A stretch of DNA of 54,123 nt, taken from Bacillus sp. 522_BSPC (GTDB lineage: Bacteria > Bacillota > Bacilli > Bacillales > Cytobacillaceae). The notes beneath the pieces were generated by a model, which was given only the letters and a program-made list of their open reading frames with translations, searched no databases and was not told the origin of the DNA. Location: positions 1 to 54,123 of the forward strand of contig NZ_JVDT01000233.1 of assembly GCF_001076885.1 (NCBI RefSeq). The letters are read 5' to 3'. This document shows, piece after piece, positions 17,101-26,215 of this stretch. A program made the position numbers and the translations under genes. Numbering within the stretch: position 1 is the first letter of the stretch; each line of letters opens with the position of its first letter.

Positions 17101-18477
17101 TTATGATACAATTTCTGCTTCGGATGAAGGAGAAGAAAGAGTTTGCTTCATGGTAATAAGCTTTGTTGGTTGTTCGATCACTGTGGCAATTTTTTTTACC
17201 TCCACATATTTAACATGATGATCTTCCATTTCTATAATCTTAAAGGAATAGGATTCATAGTTAATGATATCCCCTTCAGATGCTTCATAATTGGAAGTAA
17301 GAATCCAGCCACCTAATGTATCGATTACTTCATCATTTATGCTTATTTGGAGTAGAGCATTCACTTCATTTATTAAAACTTTGGCATCCAATATATAGTG
17401 ATTTTCTTTTATCGTCCGAACTGGAGGGATTTCATCACTGTCAAATTCATCCCATATATCCCCAACGATTTCTTCAATAATGTCTTCCACTGTAACTAAC
17501 CCTGAAGTTCCGCCATATTCATCCATTAAGATCGCCATATGAATGCGATCTTTTTGCATTTTTACTAATAAATCTTGAATGGGATAGGTTTCAATGACTC
17601 GAATGACAGGTCTTATATAAGGTTCCAACGTTTTTTTTGTTAAGTTCCTGCTTTTTAATAATTCGGTCATAATTTCTTTTACGTTTATCATGCCGATTAT
17701 ATGGTCCTTATCCCCATCAGTAATGGGATATCTAGTAAATTGCTCTTTCTGTATAAGATGAAGTAATTCATCTAAGGTACTAGATTGTTCAAGGGAAATA
17801 ATTTCTGTCCGCGGCACCATAATTTCTTTAGCAATTCGATCATCAAAGTCTAAAATATTATTTACATACTTATATTCGGATTGATTAATCTCCCCATTTT
17901 TATAACTCTCTGATACAATAATACGAAGTTCCTCTTCCGTGTGTGCCAATTCGTGTTCGGAAGCAGGCTTTAGTCCAAACATTTTTGTGATGACTCTAGA
18001 TGAACCATTTAAAGTCCATATAAATGGATATAGCACTTTATAAAATAGGATTAAAGGCTTTGCTGTCCATAATGTAATTTTTTCTGCCTTATGAATAGCG
18101 AATGTTTTTGGAGCCAGTTCTCCAACGACAACATGTAAAAATGTAATAAATGTGAACGCCAAAGAGAAGGATAAGACGGTTATGGCTGTTTCAGGAACAT
18201 GGATGATTTGAAGCAATGGTGATAAAAAATGCTGTACAGTTTCTTCTCCAATCCAACCAATTCCAAGTGCAGTAACGGTTATGCCGAGCTGGCATGCAGA
18301 TAAATATTCATCAAGATTACTAGTAACTTTTTTGGCTGAAAGGGCATTTTTATAGCCTTCCTCTATAAGCTGATCAATCCTTGAACTACGAACTCTAATA
18401 ATAGCAAACTCTGAAGCTACAAAAAAAGCAGTCAAAGCAATTAAAATGGCTATTATAACCAAGTTAAATATGTCCAA
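17101..18477 (-). CDS. yhdP: CNNM/CorC-family protein, YhdP (MpfA)-like
   Basis: A 458-residue membrane protein: a DUF21/CNNM domain (about 1-190, hydrophobic segments, DEYLSACQLGITVTALGIGW), two CBS domains (about 205-335) and a C-terminal CorC/HlyC domain. In B. subtilis YhdP (MpfA) protects against excess magnesium and is a candidate Mg2+ exporter. The TTG start is supported by AAGGA seven bases upstream and by the family N-terminus MDIxNL. A long, self-complementary leader precedes it. Confidence 0.9.
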   Translation of the reverse strand: MDIFNLVIIAILIALTAFFVASEFAIIRVRSSRIDQLIEEGYKNALSAKKVTSNLDEYLSACQLGITVTALGIGWIGEETVQHFLSPLLQIIHVPETAITVLSFSLAFTFITFLHVVVGELAPKTFAIHKAEKITLWTAKPLILFYKVLYPFIWTLNGSSRVITKMFGLKPASEHELAHTEEELRIIVSESYKNGEINQSEYKYVNNILDFDDRIAKEIMVPRTEIISLEQSSTLDELLHLIQKEQFTRYPITDGDKDHIIGMINVKEIMTELLKSRNLTKKTLEPYIRPVIRVIETYPIQDLLVKMQKDRIHMAILMDEYGGTSGLVTVEDIIEEIVGDIWDEFDSDEIPPVRTIKENHYILDAKVLINEVNALLQISINDEVIDTLGGWILTSNYEASEGDIINYESYSFKIIEMEDHHVKYVEVKKIATVIEQPTKLITMKQTLSSPSSEAEIVS

Positions 18478-18710
18478 ATAAATTTCCTTATCTCGTTTAC
18501 CGAGTAAGGAGTCACCTCCTGATTAATTCAGATTGAAAGGAACTAAATCTACATTAAGTAAGCTACTTTTTGACGTATTGTCTATTTTTCTTAATAAACG
18601 AGGGTTGCAGGATGAGTTAGTATAATAATCGTTTTAAAGTAATCTTTGCTATTATATTCTTTATTTACATAGACAATCCCATTATACCACCTCACATTTG
18701 GATAATTGTA
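18478..18710 (-). promoter_or_regulatory. long structured 5' leader of the yhdP-like gene
   Basis: From the likely promoter to the TTG the leader is about 200-230 bases. ATTGTCTAT and its exact complement ATAGACAAT (18577-18585 and 18669-18677) can close a domain of about 100 bases with further AT-rich inner helices. Just before the ribosome binding site are two tiny hairpins: GGAG-GTGA-CTCC with a GNRA loop and CTCG-GTAAA-CGAG. I cannot match it to the M-box or yybP-ykoY metal riboswitch consensus. Confidence 0.4.
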
Positions 18711-18716
18711 TTAATA

Positions 18717-18746
18717 ATTATACGGTAAGCCAAACTATCTAGTCAA
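18717..18746 (-). promoter_or_regulatory. sigma-A promoter upstream of the yhdP-like gene
   Basis: Minus strand TTGACT, 18 bp, TATAAT. A second candidate with extended -10 TGGTATAAT lies at 18681-18689. Confidence 0.6.
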
Positions 18747-18866
18747 ACAATGATAATGTTAACTTTTTTAATTTTCTGTCTTTAGTATAGTGTATGAAGA
18801 TAAAGGAAGCTTCATGTTCTCTATCCACTGATTCCTGTTAGGGACAGAAGAAAGAAAAAATAAGTA

Positions 18867-18904
18867 TTACGATGAAACATTTTCGTTTAGCTGTTTCATC
18901 GTAA
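18867..18904 (-). terminator. hairpin downstream of the second CNNM gene
   Basis: Perfect 13-bp stem TTACGATGAAACA / TGTTTCATCGTAA with a 12-base loop. On the minus strand it is followed by TACTTATTTTTT, so the T run is slightly offset. Confidence 0.65.
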
Positions 18905-18940
18905 CTAGTAAGGGGAAGTTTCCGATCATGGAAAGTAAAA

Positions 18941-20257
18941 TCATTTTTCTATAGTTAGGTGTGAAGGTATTTTTTGAACATCAAAGGTAAAAATATGCTG
19001 TCGAATCATTTTGTCAATTTTAAATAGATAGCCATTATATTCGATGGCCTCCCCCTTTTTAATGTTGGGGTTTTGAAACAAAATCCAGCCACCAAGCGTA
19101 TGAATATCCTCTCTATTGATTGTGATGGATAGCAATTCATTTACTTCTGTTAAGGATAGCTTAGAATCAAGGATATAGTGATGATCACTTATTTTTTGAA
19201 TAAGCGGTGTTTCCTCTTCGTCAAATTCATCCCGAATTTCGCCAACAATCTCCTCTAATATATCTTCAGCAGTAATCAGACCTGCAGTACCGCCAAATTC
19301 ATCATAAAGAATGGCAATGGAAGTTCTTTCTTTTTGCATCTTTAAAAAAACAGCTTGTATCGGTGTTGATTCAATTATATGAATAATTGGTTGAACATAG
19401 TCCGATAAAGATTTATTTTCATTACCATTTTTTATCCAATCAGTGAGAAATTGTTTTATATGGATAAAACCAATGATGCTATCTTTATCCTCATTTTTAG
19501 TAAGGGGATATCTAGTATACCGTTCTGTTTGAATGATATTTACTGCTTCTTTAATTGTTAAGTTATCAGATAATGTCACCATTTCGGTCCGTGGAACCAT
19601 AATTTCGTTTGCCAATCGGTTATCAAATGCAAAAATGCGATTAACATAGTTATATTCTGAAAGACTAATTTCTCCATTTTTATAGCTATCTTTTAATACA
19701 ATTTGCAGTTCTTCTTCAGATAGTGCCTCATTATTGGCAGTTGGATCTGAGATTCCCCATAATTTTGCTACTTGTCTTGACGATTTATTTAGGAGCCAAA
19801 TAAAGGGATACATAATGGTGTAAAACCAGATAAGTGGTTTACTTACTAATAAGGAGATTTTTTCCGTAAGAATAATAGCGACAGACTTTGGGAAAAGTTC
19901 TCCAATAACTACATTAATATATGTAATAATCGAAAAAGAGAGTACAAACGCCAAACCTTGGGATAGAGCAGCTGGAACGTCCCAATTTACCATTAAAGGC
20001 TGAATCAACTTTAAAATGGTAGGTTGTCCTAACCAACCTAGTCCTAAAGAGGTAATAGTTATCCCTAATTGGCAGGCAGATAGATAGCTATCAATATTTT
20101 CAATTATCTTTTTTACTGTAAGGGCATTTTTATGTCCTTCTTCTACAAGTTGTTCAATCCTTGCAGGTCTTACACGAACAATAGAAAATTCTGTTGCCAC
20201 AAAAAAAGCAGAAAAAGCAGTTAGTATGACAATTACCAATAGTTGCATTCCAATCAT
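18941..20257 (-). CDS. CNNM/CorC-family protein, second copy (YhdT-like)
   Basis: Paralogue of the neighbouring yhdP-like gene with the same layout: DUF21 membrane domain with SYLSACQLGITITSLGLGWLG, CBS pair with EIMVPRTEM and IAILYDEFGGTAGL, and a C-terminal CorC domain. I favour the ATG at 20257 (MIGMQLL), because the protein then aligns end to end with the paralogue; TTG 20275 is the longest frame. B. subtilis also carries two such genes (yhdP, yhdT) in this region. Likely divalent-metal export or tolerance. Confidence 0.88.
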   Translation of the reverse strand: MIGMQLLVIVILTAFSAFFVATEFSIVRVRPARIEQLVEEGHKNALTVKKIIENIDSYLSACQLGITITSLGLGWLGQPTILKLIQPLMVNWDVPAALSQGLAFVLSFSIITYINVVIGELFPKSVAIILTEKISLLVSKPLIWFYTIMYPFIWLLNKSSRQVAKLWGISDPTANNEALSEEELQIVLKDSYKNGEISLSEYNYVNRIFAFDNRLANEIMVPRTEMVTLSDNLTIKEAVNIIQTERYTRYPLTKNEDKDSIIGFIHIKQFLTDWIKNGNENKSLSDYVQPIIHIIESTPIQAVFLKMQKERTSIAILYDEFGGTAGLITAEDILEEIVGEIRDEFDEEETPLIQKISDHHYILDSKLSLTEVNELLSITINREDIHTLGGWILFQNPNIKKGEAIEYNGYLFKIDKMIRQHIFTFDVQKIPSHLTIEK

Positions 20258-20418
20258 TATTACTTTCATCACCAATCATTTATTATCAAAGAAGTATTAT
20301 CATAATTCTTTTATTTTCTTATTTTATACCTTTTCTTTCATAAAATAAAATAAAGAGAGGAGAGGATTTGAACAATTTTTGTTTTTTATCCTCATTTAAA
20401 TGAATGGGACGGGAAAAA

Positions 20419-20970
20419 TTACTGCTTTGCTGCCCATTCTCTTGCCAGCATGCTGTAGGAATATAAATCGTGATAATGGTCATAAAGAAATTCACCATCT
20501 CTGATAATTCCCTCTTTAGTAAAGGCTAGCTTTTCAGGAATTGCTTGGCTTTTTATATTTCTTACCCCACATTGTATTTCCATTCGGTTTAACTTTAAAT
20601 AATAAAAAGCATAATTCAGCATGGCAGCTACAGACTTTGTCATAATACCATGTCCTTGTGCATCTTCTGCTAAAAAGTAACCAATGCTTGCTTTGCGGCT
20701 TCCCCAATCTATTTGTTGTAACGTAATCATCCCTACTAGCTTACCATTAAAAAAAATGCCTGCATTTAGTTCCGTTTGTTCAGTAAAGAGTTTATTCCAT
20801 AAGGGAATAATGGTTTGATATTGATAAGGAGAAGTTATTTGATCGACCCATGGGAGCCACTCCCGTAAATACTTTCTGTTTTGATTAACGATTTGAAAAA
20901 GTTCACTGGAATCTTTTACTTCTAATAGTCGTAATCTAATCTGCTGATCTACAAAAATATTAAACAACAT
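20419..20970 (-). CDS. RimJ/RimL-type GNAT acetyltransferase
   Basis: A 183-residue GNAT enzyme of the ribosomal-protein N-terminal acetyltransferase type. Visible are RLRLLEVKDSSELF at the start, the strand GMITLQQIDWGSRKASIGYFL, the acetyl-CoA loop AQGHGIMTKSV and the C-terminal NRMEIQCGVRNIKSQAIPEKLAF. It resembles YdaF of B. subtilis. The substrate is not determinable; it is alone on its strand before the CNNM gene. Confidence 0.88.
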   Translation of the reverse strand: MLFNIFVDQQIRLRLLEVKDSSELFQIVNQNRKYLREWLPWVDQITSPYQYQTIIPLWNKLFTEQTELNAGIFFNGKLVGMITLQQIDWGSRKASIGYFLAEDAQGHGIMTKSVAAMLNYAFYYLKLNRMEIQCGVRNIKSQAIPEKLAFTKEGIIRDGEFLYDHYHDLYSYSMLAREWAAKQ

Positions 20971-21127
20971 CGTTCATCCTTTCTAATTTTCTAAGAAGGA
21001 GATATCGTTGTATTTTATGCGAAGAAAAATATTTGGCTCGTAAACTTTGAAATCTTACGCTATTTAAAGTGGAAATTAGGCGTTTTGAAACCAGACAGTA
21101 ATTTTTATAAAATATTGTAAAATAGGC

Positions 21128-21154
21128 TAAAAAATAGGTAGAATGTACCGATAT
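21128..21154 (+). promoter_or_regulatory. candidate sigma-D (motility) promoter
   Basis: TAAA, 15 bases, ACCGATAT: seven of eight bases of the sigma-D -10 (GCCGATAT/A) with correct spacing, about 130 bases before a chemoreceptor gene. Nothing else was recognised in the 313-base intergenic region 20971-21283. Confidence 0.7.
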
Positions 21155-21286
21155 TAAAGATATAGAGACATAACTAAGGCATTCTCTGATGGAGACGCTG
21201 TTTATTAGTGAAAGCGTTTATTTCATATCGGTGTTTGCTTAGAAATGGCCCCTTAATATGGACGGCGGAAGAGAGGATGTTTCGTG

Positions 21287-22558
21287 ATGAAAAAGAAAAA
21301 TAGTTTTAAAGTGAAAACGCTCATTATAATGAATGTGCTTATCCTAATAACTACATTAATTAGTGCATTTGTTGGTTTTTATGTCGCCAAAAATGAAAAT
21401 TCAGAAACAGCAATAATCTTTATAGGTGCAGTAGTTATCATTACTGTATTAAGCTCATTTGTTTTATATGTTCTAATGAAAGGTAAATTTAAGGCAATCT
21501 CCCGCCTGAATGACAAAGTAAATATGGTGTTGCAGGGACAGCCATCTTTCGAATATAGCTACAAGGCGAAAGATGAAATAGGTCAATTAAGCCGTTCTAT
21601 TGATCAGTTACAGGAGAAATATTCTTTTTTAGTATCCAGTTTAAAAACGGTGAATGAAAATGGGCTGAATCAAGCAAATGATGTTTCGGTTATCGCAGAG
21701 GAAACATTGGCAAGTTCAGAAGAAATTGGTAGAGCAATGGCTGAAATTGCGGAAGGAGCTGTAAGCCAAGCGTCCGAATTGGAAGAAGTGAAAAGAGAGA
21801 TTGATAGTCTTACTAATTCGATTGATAATATGGAAGGAAAAAATCAAATCATTAAGCAAGCGACTGAAAATGCGCAAGAAGCATCCCATAATGGACAAAA
21901 GACGATTAATTCTCTGAAAATATGTAATGAGAATGCAAGTAAGTCTACAAACGATGTAAGTATTGGAATCAGCAGTCTCTATCAAAAAGTGCTAGATATT
22001 TCAAAAATTACTTCCACTATTAATAGAATTGCAGAACAAACAAATCTTCTCGCTTTAAATGCAAGCATTGAGGCTGCAAGAGCTGGCGAACATGGAAAAG
22101 GCTTCTCTGTTGTTGCAAATGAGGTTCGAAATTTAGCTGAAGAGACAAACTCTGCTACCAAACAAATTCAAGATATGATCCAAAATATTGAAAAAGAAAT
22201 GGAAAGTACGGTCATGTCGATATATGAAACGACAAACCAAACAGCAGAATTAGACACAGCAGTAAAGGATACAGAAAAAGAATTTACTGCGATTGCAGCA
22301 GCTGTTATTAATAGTATTGCAGCAGTTAAAGAAATGACAGGTGAACTTAACCGTGTGGTTGAACAAAATAATCATATTTCCCGTTCCATTGCAATGGTTT
22401 CAGAAGTATCAGAGTCTGTAGCTGCAGCAGTTGAACAAATTGCTTCTAGTACTGATGAGCAAACATCTGCAATTGGAAATATGGCCAAAACAGCAGAAGT
22501 AATGAAGAGTAGTAATGAGGAATTGAAGGATTCATTGGTAAAATTTAATCTATTATAA
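21287..22558 (+). CDS. methyl-accepting chemotaxis protein with minimal sensor
   Basis: Transmembrane chemoreceptor of about 423 residues. Two N-terminal helices (about 10-32 and 40-62) are joined by a loop of only about eight residues (AKNENSET), so there is no extracytoplasmic ligand domain. A HAMP-like linker (about 63-115) and the MCP coiled coil follow; the hairpin tip [19 protein letters not shown] is intact. There is no C-terminal receptor-modification pentapeptide. ATG 21287 is preferred to GTG 21284 by its GAGAGG site. It is monocistronic with a strong terminator. Confidence 0.92.
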   Translation: MKKKNSFKVKTLIIMNVLILITTLISAFVGFYVAKNENSETAIIFIGAVVIITVLSSFVLYVLMKGKFKAISRLNDKVNMVLQGQPSFEYSYKAKDEIGQLSRSIDQLQEKYSFLVSSLKTVNENGLNQANDVSVIAEETLASSEEIGRAMAEIAEGAVSQASELEEVKREIDSLTNSIDNMEGKNQIIKQATENAQEASHNGQKTINSLKICNENASKSTNDVSIGISSLYQKVLDISKITSTINRIAEQTNLLALNASIEAARAGEHGKGFSVVANEVRNLAEETNSATKQIQDMIQNIEKEMESTVMSIYETTNQTAELDTAVKDTEKEFTAIAAAVINSIAAVKEMTGELNRVVEQNNHISRSIAMVSEVSESVAAAVEQIASSTDEQTSAIGNMAKTAEVMKSSNEELKDSLVKFNLL

Positions 22559-22561
22559 AGG

Positions 22562-22597
22562 AAAAGCCTTTGCTTGGGAGCAAAGGCTTTTTTTTAT
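22562..22597 (+). terminator. terminator of the chemoreceptor gene
   Basis: AAAAGCCTTTGCT / AGCAAAGGCTTTT, four-base loop, long T run. Confidence 0.95.
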
Positions 22598-22835
22598 AGT
22601 TTCGAAAACATAAAGAAAGCAATTATCAAAAGCTAGTTTCCTAGATAAAGATGCCATTTCACTATGGTTAGAAGAAGTCCTAGAGTTTTAACTAAAAGCC
22701 TCCACAAAAACAATTCATCTCAGTGGGGAGGGTAGTGCACAAATACATTAGTTTCTAAAATTCATTGAATTGTCACAATTATCTGTATAAATCAGATTGA
22801 ATACTGTTGTTGTGATTGATATAACTATCTTATAA

Positions 22836-22854
22836 GAGAAAGATAATCATTCTC
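22836..22854 (+). promoter_or_regulatory. Fur box upstream of feoAB
   Basis: The 19-mer matches 16 of 19 positions of the classical Fur box GATAATGATAATCATTATC; its core AGATAATCATTCTCA also matches 13 of 15 positions of the Bacillus box. It lies 26 bases before the feoA start, so iron-loaded Fur should repress feoAB. Confidence 0.82.
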
Positions 22855-22879
22855 AATTGAAGAAAAGAGGTGAAGTAAG

Positions 22880-23098
22880 GTGGAAGTTAGGGTTGGACAA
22901 AGATTAAAAATAAATAAAGTAGAAGAAGGAAATTCTATGCTTCAAAGAAGATTACTTGATTTCGGATTAATGGAGGGTGCTGTAATAACTATCCAGCAAA
23001 TTTTGCCATTTGAAGGACCATGCATTTTGGAATATGAAGGTACAGTAATTGGGATGAGAAAAAGAGATATGAAAATTTTGCAAATGGAGAGGGTATAA
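22880..23098 (+). CDS. feoA: ferrous iron transport accessory protein FeoA
   Basis: A 72-residue SH3-like cytosolic protein, normal FeoA length, with the family core MLQRRLLDFGLMEGAVITI and a C-terminal GTVIGMRKRDMKILQ. GTG start eight bases after AGAGGTG. It ends one base before feoB, so the two are cotranscribed behind the Fur box. FeoA binds or modulates the FeoB channel. Confidence 0.93.
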   Translation: MEVRVGQRLKINKVEEGNSMLQRRLLDFGLMEGAVITIQQILPFEGPCILEYEGTVIGMRKRDMKILQMERV

Positions 23099-23099
23099 G

Positions 23100-25106
23100 A
23101 TGGAATTAGCACTTTTGGGAAATCCGAATACTGGAAAGACATCTTTATTTAACCATCTAACGGGAACATATGAATATGTTGGAAACTGGAATGGAGTGAC
23201 GGTAGAGAAAAAGATCGGTACTTTAAAAAATAAAAAGGCAATTTTAGTAGATTTGCCAGGTGTTTATTCTTTAACACCAATCTCTGAAGAAGAAGCTGTA
23301 GTCACAAAGTATTTATTAGAAGGAAAGATGAGTCGGATTGTCAATATCATTGATGCCTCTCAGTTAAAGCGAAATTTGTTATTATCAATCCAATTAATAG
23401 AATACGGTAAACCAGTTATTTTTGCCTTAAATATGATAGACATTGCAAAAAGAAATGGGAAGAGTATTGATTATCCTTTGTTAGCAACCTATTTAGGAGC
23501 TACTACTATTGCAATAAGTGCAAGAAAAGGGAATGGTTGTGAGGAGCTATCACGAGCGTCCACTATTAAACAGACGATGGAGAATGAAGAACATACTCTA
23601 TCTATTCATTATGGAGAAATAATAGAAGAGGCAATAGAAAAAATGACTCTCATGCTTCAAGAAAAAACAGACCTTTCAATAAGATGGCTTACAATCCAAT
23701 TACTTGATGGAAATGCAGCAATTCGTTCCTTTCTAACTAATCTTTTGACAAAACAAGAGATAGATTCATTGATTAATGATGTAACAATAGAATGTGAAAA
23801 AATAGGAAAAAAGCCAGAACAAGTAATCTATCTTAAACGGAGAGAAGTGGTTGATCAAATTGTACAAAGAGTCGAAGTAATAGCAGATAAAAAACGTATG
23901 CCAATCTCGGATAATTTAGATTATCTTGTAACAAATAAATATTTAGGTTTTCCTATTTTTATAGTCTTTATGTATTTATTATTTATGATGACTTTTGATT
24001 GGTTTGGAACACCGTTATCTGATTTGCTAGATTATCTTATTTCTGATTTATTAACGAATGGAGTAACAAGTCTTTTAACAAGTTTGCAAGCTACAGACTT
24101 TATAGAATCCCTTGTTATTGATGGAATTATTGCAGGGGTAGGTGGGGTTTTAGTTTTCGTTCCGCAAATTTTTATTTTGTTTTTTTGTATTTCCTTTTTA
24201 GAGGACTCGGGCTATATGTCTAGAGTAGCACTCGTAATGGATAAATGGTTAGAAAATGTAGGATTGAATGGGAAAGCTTTTATTCCAATGATTATTGGGT
24301 TTGGCTGCAATGTTCCTGGGGTCATGGCGGCAAGAACGATCGAAACAAAGAAGGAGAGATTATTAACGATTTTATTGTTACCATTAATGAGTTGCTCGGC
24401 AAGATTTCCTGTTTATGCATTATTCATAGGAGCTTTCTTTGGAAAAAATGGAGCGATAATAGTGTTATCTCTCTATATTTTAAGTATCGTAATGGCCTTA
24501 TTACTTGCTAAACTATTTTCCTCCACTATTTTAAAAGGAGAAAAATCTATCTTTCTAATCGAACTGCCACCATATCGATTACCTAGTATAAAGGTATTAT
24601 GGAAAAGTACATGGGATAAAGGAAAAGGATTTTTAAAGAAGGCAGGTACTTTTATCTTCGCTGGTTCTGTTTTCATCTGGTTATTAACTTATTTAGGCCC
24701 AGGGGGATTAGATGTAAAAATGGACCAAAGCTTTTTAGCGTTAATTGGTTCAGTGATGGCTCCAGTTCTTGCCCCACTAGGTTTTGGAACATGGGAAGCA
24801 GGAGCATCCTTATTAACTGGATTTCTTGCAAAAGAAGCAATTATTTCTGCTATGAATATCATATATGCCGTTCCTGATACAAGAAGCTTGCAGCATTTAA
24901 TGGGTGAAGTCTATACGCCGCTAGCCTCCTATAGTTTTATGGTGTTTATTCTATTATACATTCCTTGCCTAGCAACACTTGGTACTATCTATAAAGAAAC
25001 AGGATCAAAAAAATGGTCTGCATTTTCTGTTGGTTATGCACTTATTCTTGCATATCTTATTTCTTTTGTAATTTATCAACTCGGAAAATGGATCGGTTTA
25101 AATTAA
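23100..25106 (+). CDS. feoB: ferrous iron transporter FeoB
   Basis: A 668-residue membrane protein with an N-terminal GTPase domain: G1 GNPNTGKTS (residues 7-15), G2 Thr in NWNGVTVE, G3 DLPGVY, G4 NMID, then a helical GDI-like domain. The core region follows with gate motifs (FIPMIIGFGCNVPGVMAARTIE and LLLPLMSCSARFPVYALF). It imports Fe2+ across the cytoplasmic membrane. A small Cys-rich protein gene follows after 13 bases. Confidence 0.96.
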   Translation: MELALLGNPNTGKTSLFNHLTGTYEYVGNWNGVTVEKKIGTLKNKKAILVDLPGVYSLTPISEEEAVVTKYLLEGKMSRIVNIIDASQLKRNLLLSIQLIEYGKPVIFALNMIDIAKRNGKSIDYPLLATYLGATTIAISARKGNGCEELSRASTIKQTMENEEHTLSIHYGEIIEEAIEKMTLMLQEKTDLSIRWLTIQLLDGNAAIRSFLTNLLTKQEIDSLINDVTIECEKIGKKPEQVIYLKRREVVDQIVQRVEVIADKKRMPISDNLDYLVTNKYLGFPIFIVFMYLLFMMTFDWFGTPLSDLLDYLISDLLTNGVTSLLTSLQATDFIESLVIDGIIAGVGGVLVFVPQIFILFFCISFLEDSGYMSRVALVMDKWLENVGLNGKAFIPMIIGFGCNVPGVMAARTIETKKERLLTILLLPLMSCSARFPVYALFIGAFFGKNGAIIVLSLYILSIVMALLLAKLFSSTILKGEKSIFLIELPPYRLPSIKVLWKSTWDKGKGFLKKAGTFIFAGSVFIWLLTYLGPGGLDVKMDQSFLALIGSVMAPVLAPLGFGTWEAGASLLTGFLAKEAIISAMNIIYAVPDTRSLQHLMGEVYTPLASYSFMVFILLYIPCLATLGTIYKETGSKKWSAFSVGYALILAYLISFVIYQLGKWIGLN

Positions 25107-25119
25107 AGGAGTGAATAGA

Positions 25120-25275
25120 ATGTTGATCAGCATTTTACTCGGATTTCTGATTTTTAGTTACGCAAGTTATGGGTTATACCGTCACATTCAACAATCGAAA
25201 AAGGGAAGATGTGCAGCGTGTTCCTTACAGAAAGCTTGCGAACAAAAATGTGAAGCATTGAACAAAAATAATTAA
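25120..25275 (+). CDS. FeoB-associated Cys-rich membrane protein
   Basis: A 51-residue protein: one N-terminal membrane helix (MLISILLGFLIFSYASYGLY), a basic linker, and a cytosolic tail with four cysteines (CAACSLQKACEQKC) suited to binding iron or a cluster. AAAGGAGTG lies at ribosome-binding distance from the ATG. Such proteins are commonly encoded behind feoB in Firmicutes and replace FeoC. It is the last gene of the Fur-controlled operon. Confidence 0.88.
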   Translation: MLISILLGFLIFSYASYGLYRHIQQSKKGRCAACSLQKACEQKCEALNKNN

Positions 25276-25299
25276 TTTAGGGCATCTCATAGTTTTAAA

Positions 25300-25328
25300 T
25301 TGATATTTATGCAAAGGAAGCTTATAAT
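25300..25328 (+). promoter_or_regulatory. sigma-A promoter of the XRE regulator
   Basis: TTGATA, 17 bp, TATAAT: near-consensus, so the regulator is transcribed separately from feoAB. Confidence 0.8.
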
Positions 25329-25378
25329 ATTAGTGATGGTGTAAAATTACACATAACTAATAAGGGAATGAAGAAACT

Positions 25379-25831
25379 TTGACTAGAGAAGAAATTATTG
25401 AGAGTGTATCGGAAAAGATGAGATTAATACGCACAGAAGCGGGATATACCCAAGATAAGATGGCTGAGGTTATTGGTTTATCAAAAAAGACATTAGTGCA
25501 AATTGAGAAAGGCAGACTATACGCAGGTTGGTCTACTGTAGTAGCAGTTTGCGCACTTTTTAGAGAGACAGAAACGGTTCGCTTTTTATTTGGTAATGAG
25601 CCATTAGAGGTATTAGAAACAGTTGCTCGAGATGGAATGGATTATCGAAAAGAGAAAACCCTTGGTGGAAAAGTATGGTGGAGAGAAGTAGAAAAAAAGA
25701 ATGGATTTATTCTACAACAAAATATTATAAGTCAGCATTTTCGAATTATTGACGAGGACCATTTTCGAATCTTCTCTAGCTTTGAAGAAAAAGAATCAAA
25801 AGATCGTTTTAAGGAACTTAACGGCGAATAA
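25379..25831 (+). CDS. XRE-family transcriptional regulator
   Basis: 150 residues with an N-terminal helix-turn-helix of the Cro/CI type (about 10-65: MRLIRTEAGYTQDKMAEVIGLSKKTLVQIEKGR). The C-terminal half is unfamiliar and rich in charged and aromatic residues (WWREVEKKNGFILQQN, DEDHFRIF), perhaps a ligand or dimer domain. TTG start with an imperfect AAGGGA site. The target genes are unknown; flanking candidates are feoAB and the MFS exporter. Confidence 0.85.
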   Translation: MTREEIIESVSEKMRLIRTEAGYTQDKMAEVIGLSKKTLVQIEKGRLYAGWSTVVAVCALFRETETVRFLFGNEPLEVLETVARDGMDYRKEKTLGGKVWWREVEKKNGFILQQNIISQHFRIIDEDHFRIFSSFEEKESKDRFKELNGE

Positions 25832-25844
25832 ATCATGCATAAAT

Positions 25845-25912
25845 TAGGCTGTCCTATGAGTGTTAGTTTTTATTGAAAAAGACTAATAATTTAATAAGGG
25901 CAGCCTATTTTT
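25845..25912 (+). terminator. terminator of the XRE regulator
   Basis: Outer stem TAGGCTGTCC / GGGCAGCCTA enclosing an inner TTAGT(T)n / AAAAGACTAA hairpin, then a short T run. Confidence 0.7.
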
Positions 25913-26215
25913 GTGCTACTTTATTAGAAAATCACTTATAAATCTTAAAATGAAATGATTGAATGGGTCCATGCGGTGAGGAAAAACAACAAAGGAAAAC
26001 ATAGATTGAAATGCTATACAGGTTTAAGCGTTAGCATCCGTGTCTATAAGAGCATCTTTCAAGAGGAAAAGGTAAAGAGAGAGCATCTCAGTAACCATAA
26101 AAGCCTCAATTAAACGAAAAAGAGACATCTGGCAAAGTATATTTTCATTACATTCAAAGAGCCTGGCTCCCTTTCATAAAGAAAACAATCTGATATCAGA
26201 CTTAATAATGGAATT
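25913..26215. other. non-coding stretch before the MFS exporter
   Basis: About 300 bases with no convincing gene. One frame (about 26077-26286) stays open on the plus strand but has no start codon and no recognisable family. It may be a leader or a gene relic. Confidence 0.35.

Noticed and set aside
18478-18710. M-box or yybP-ykoY riboswitch
   Set aside because: The signature sequences of both are missing, so only an unnamed structured leader is reported.
21155-21283. Possible c-di-GMP riboswitch before the chemoreceptor
   Set aside because: The segment has GGAGACGCTG and AAGCGTTT but not the conserved GEMM core.
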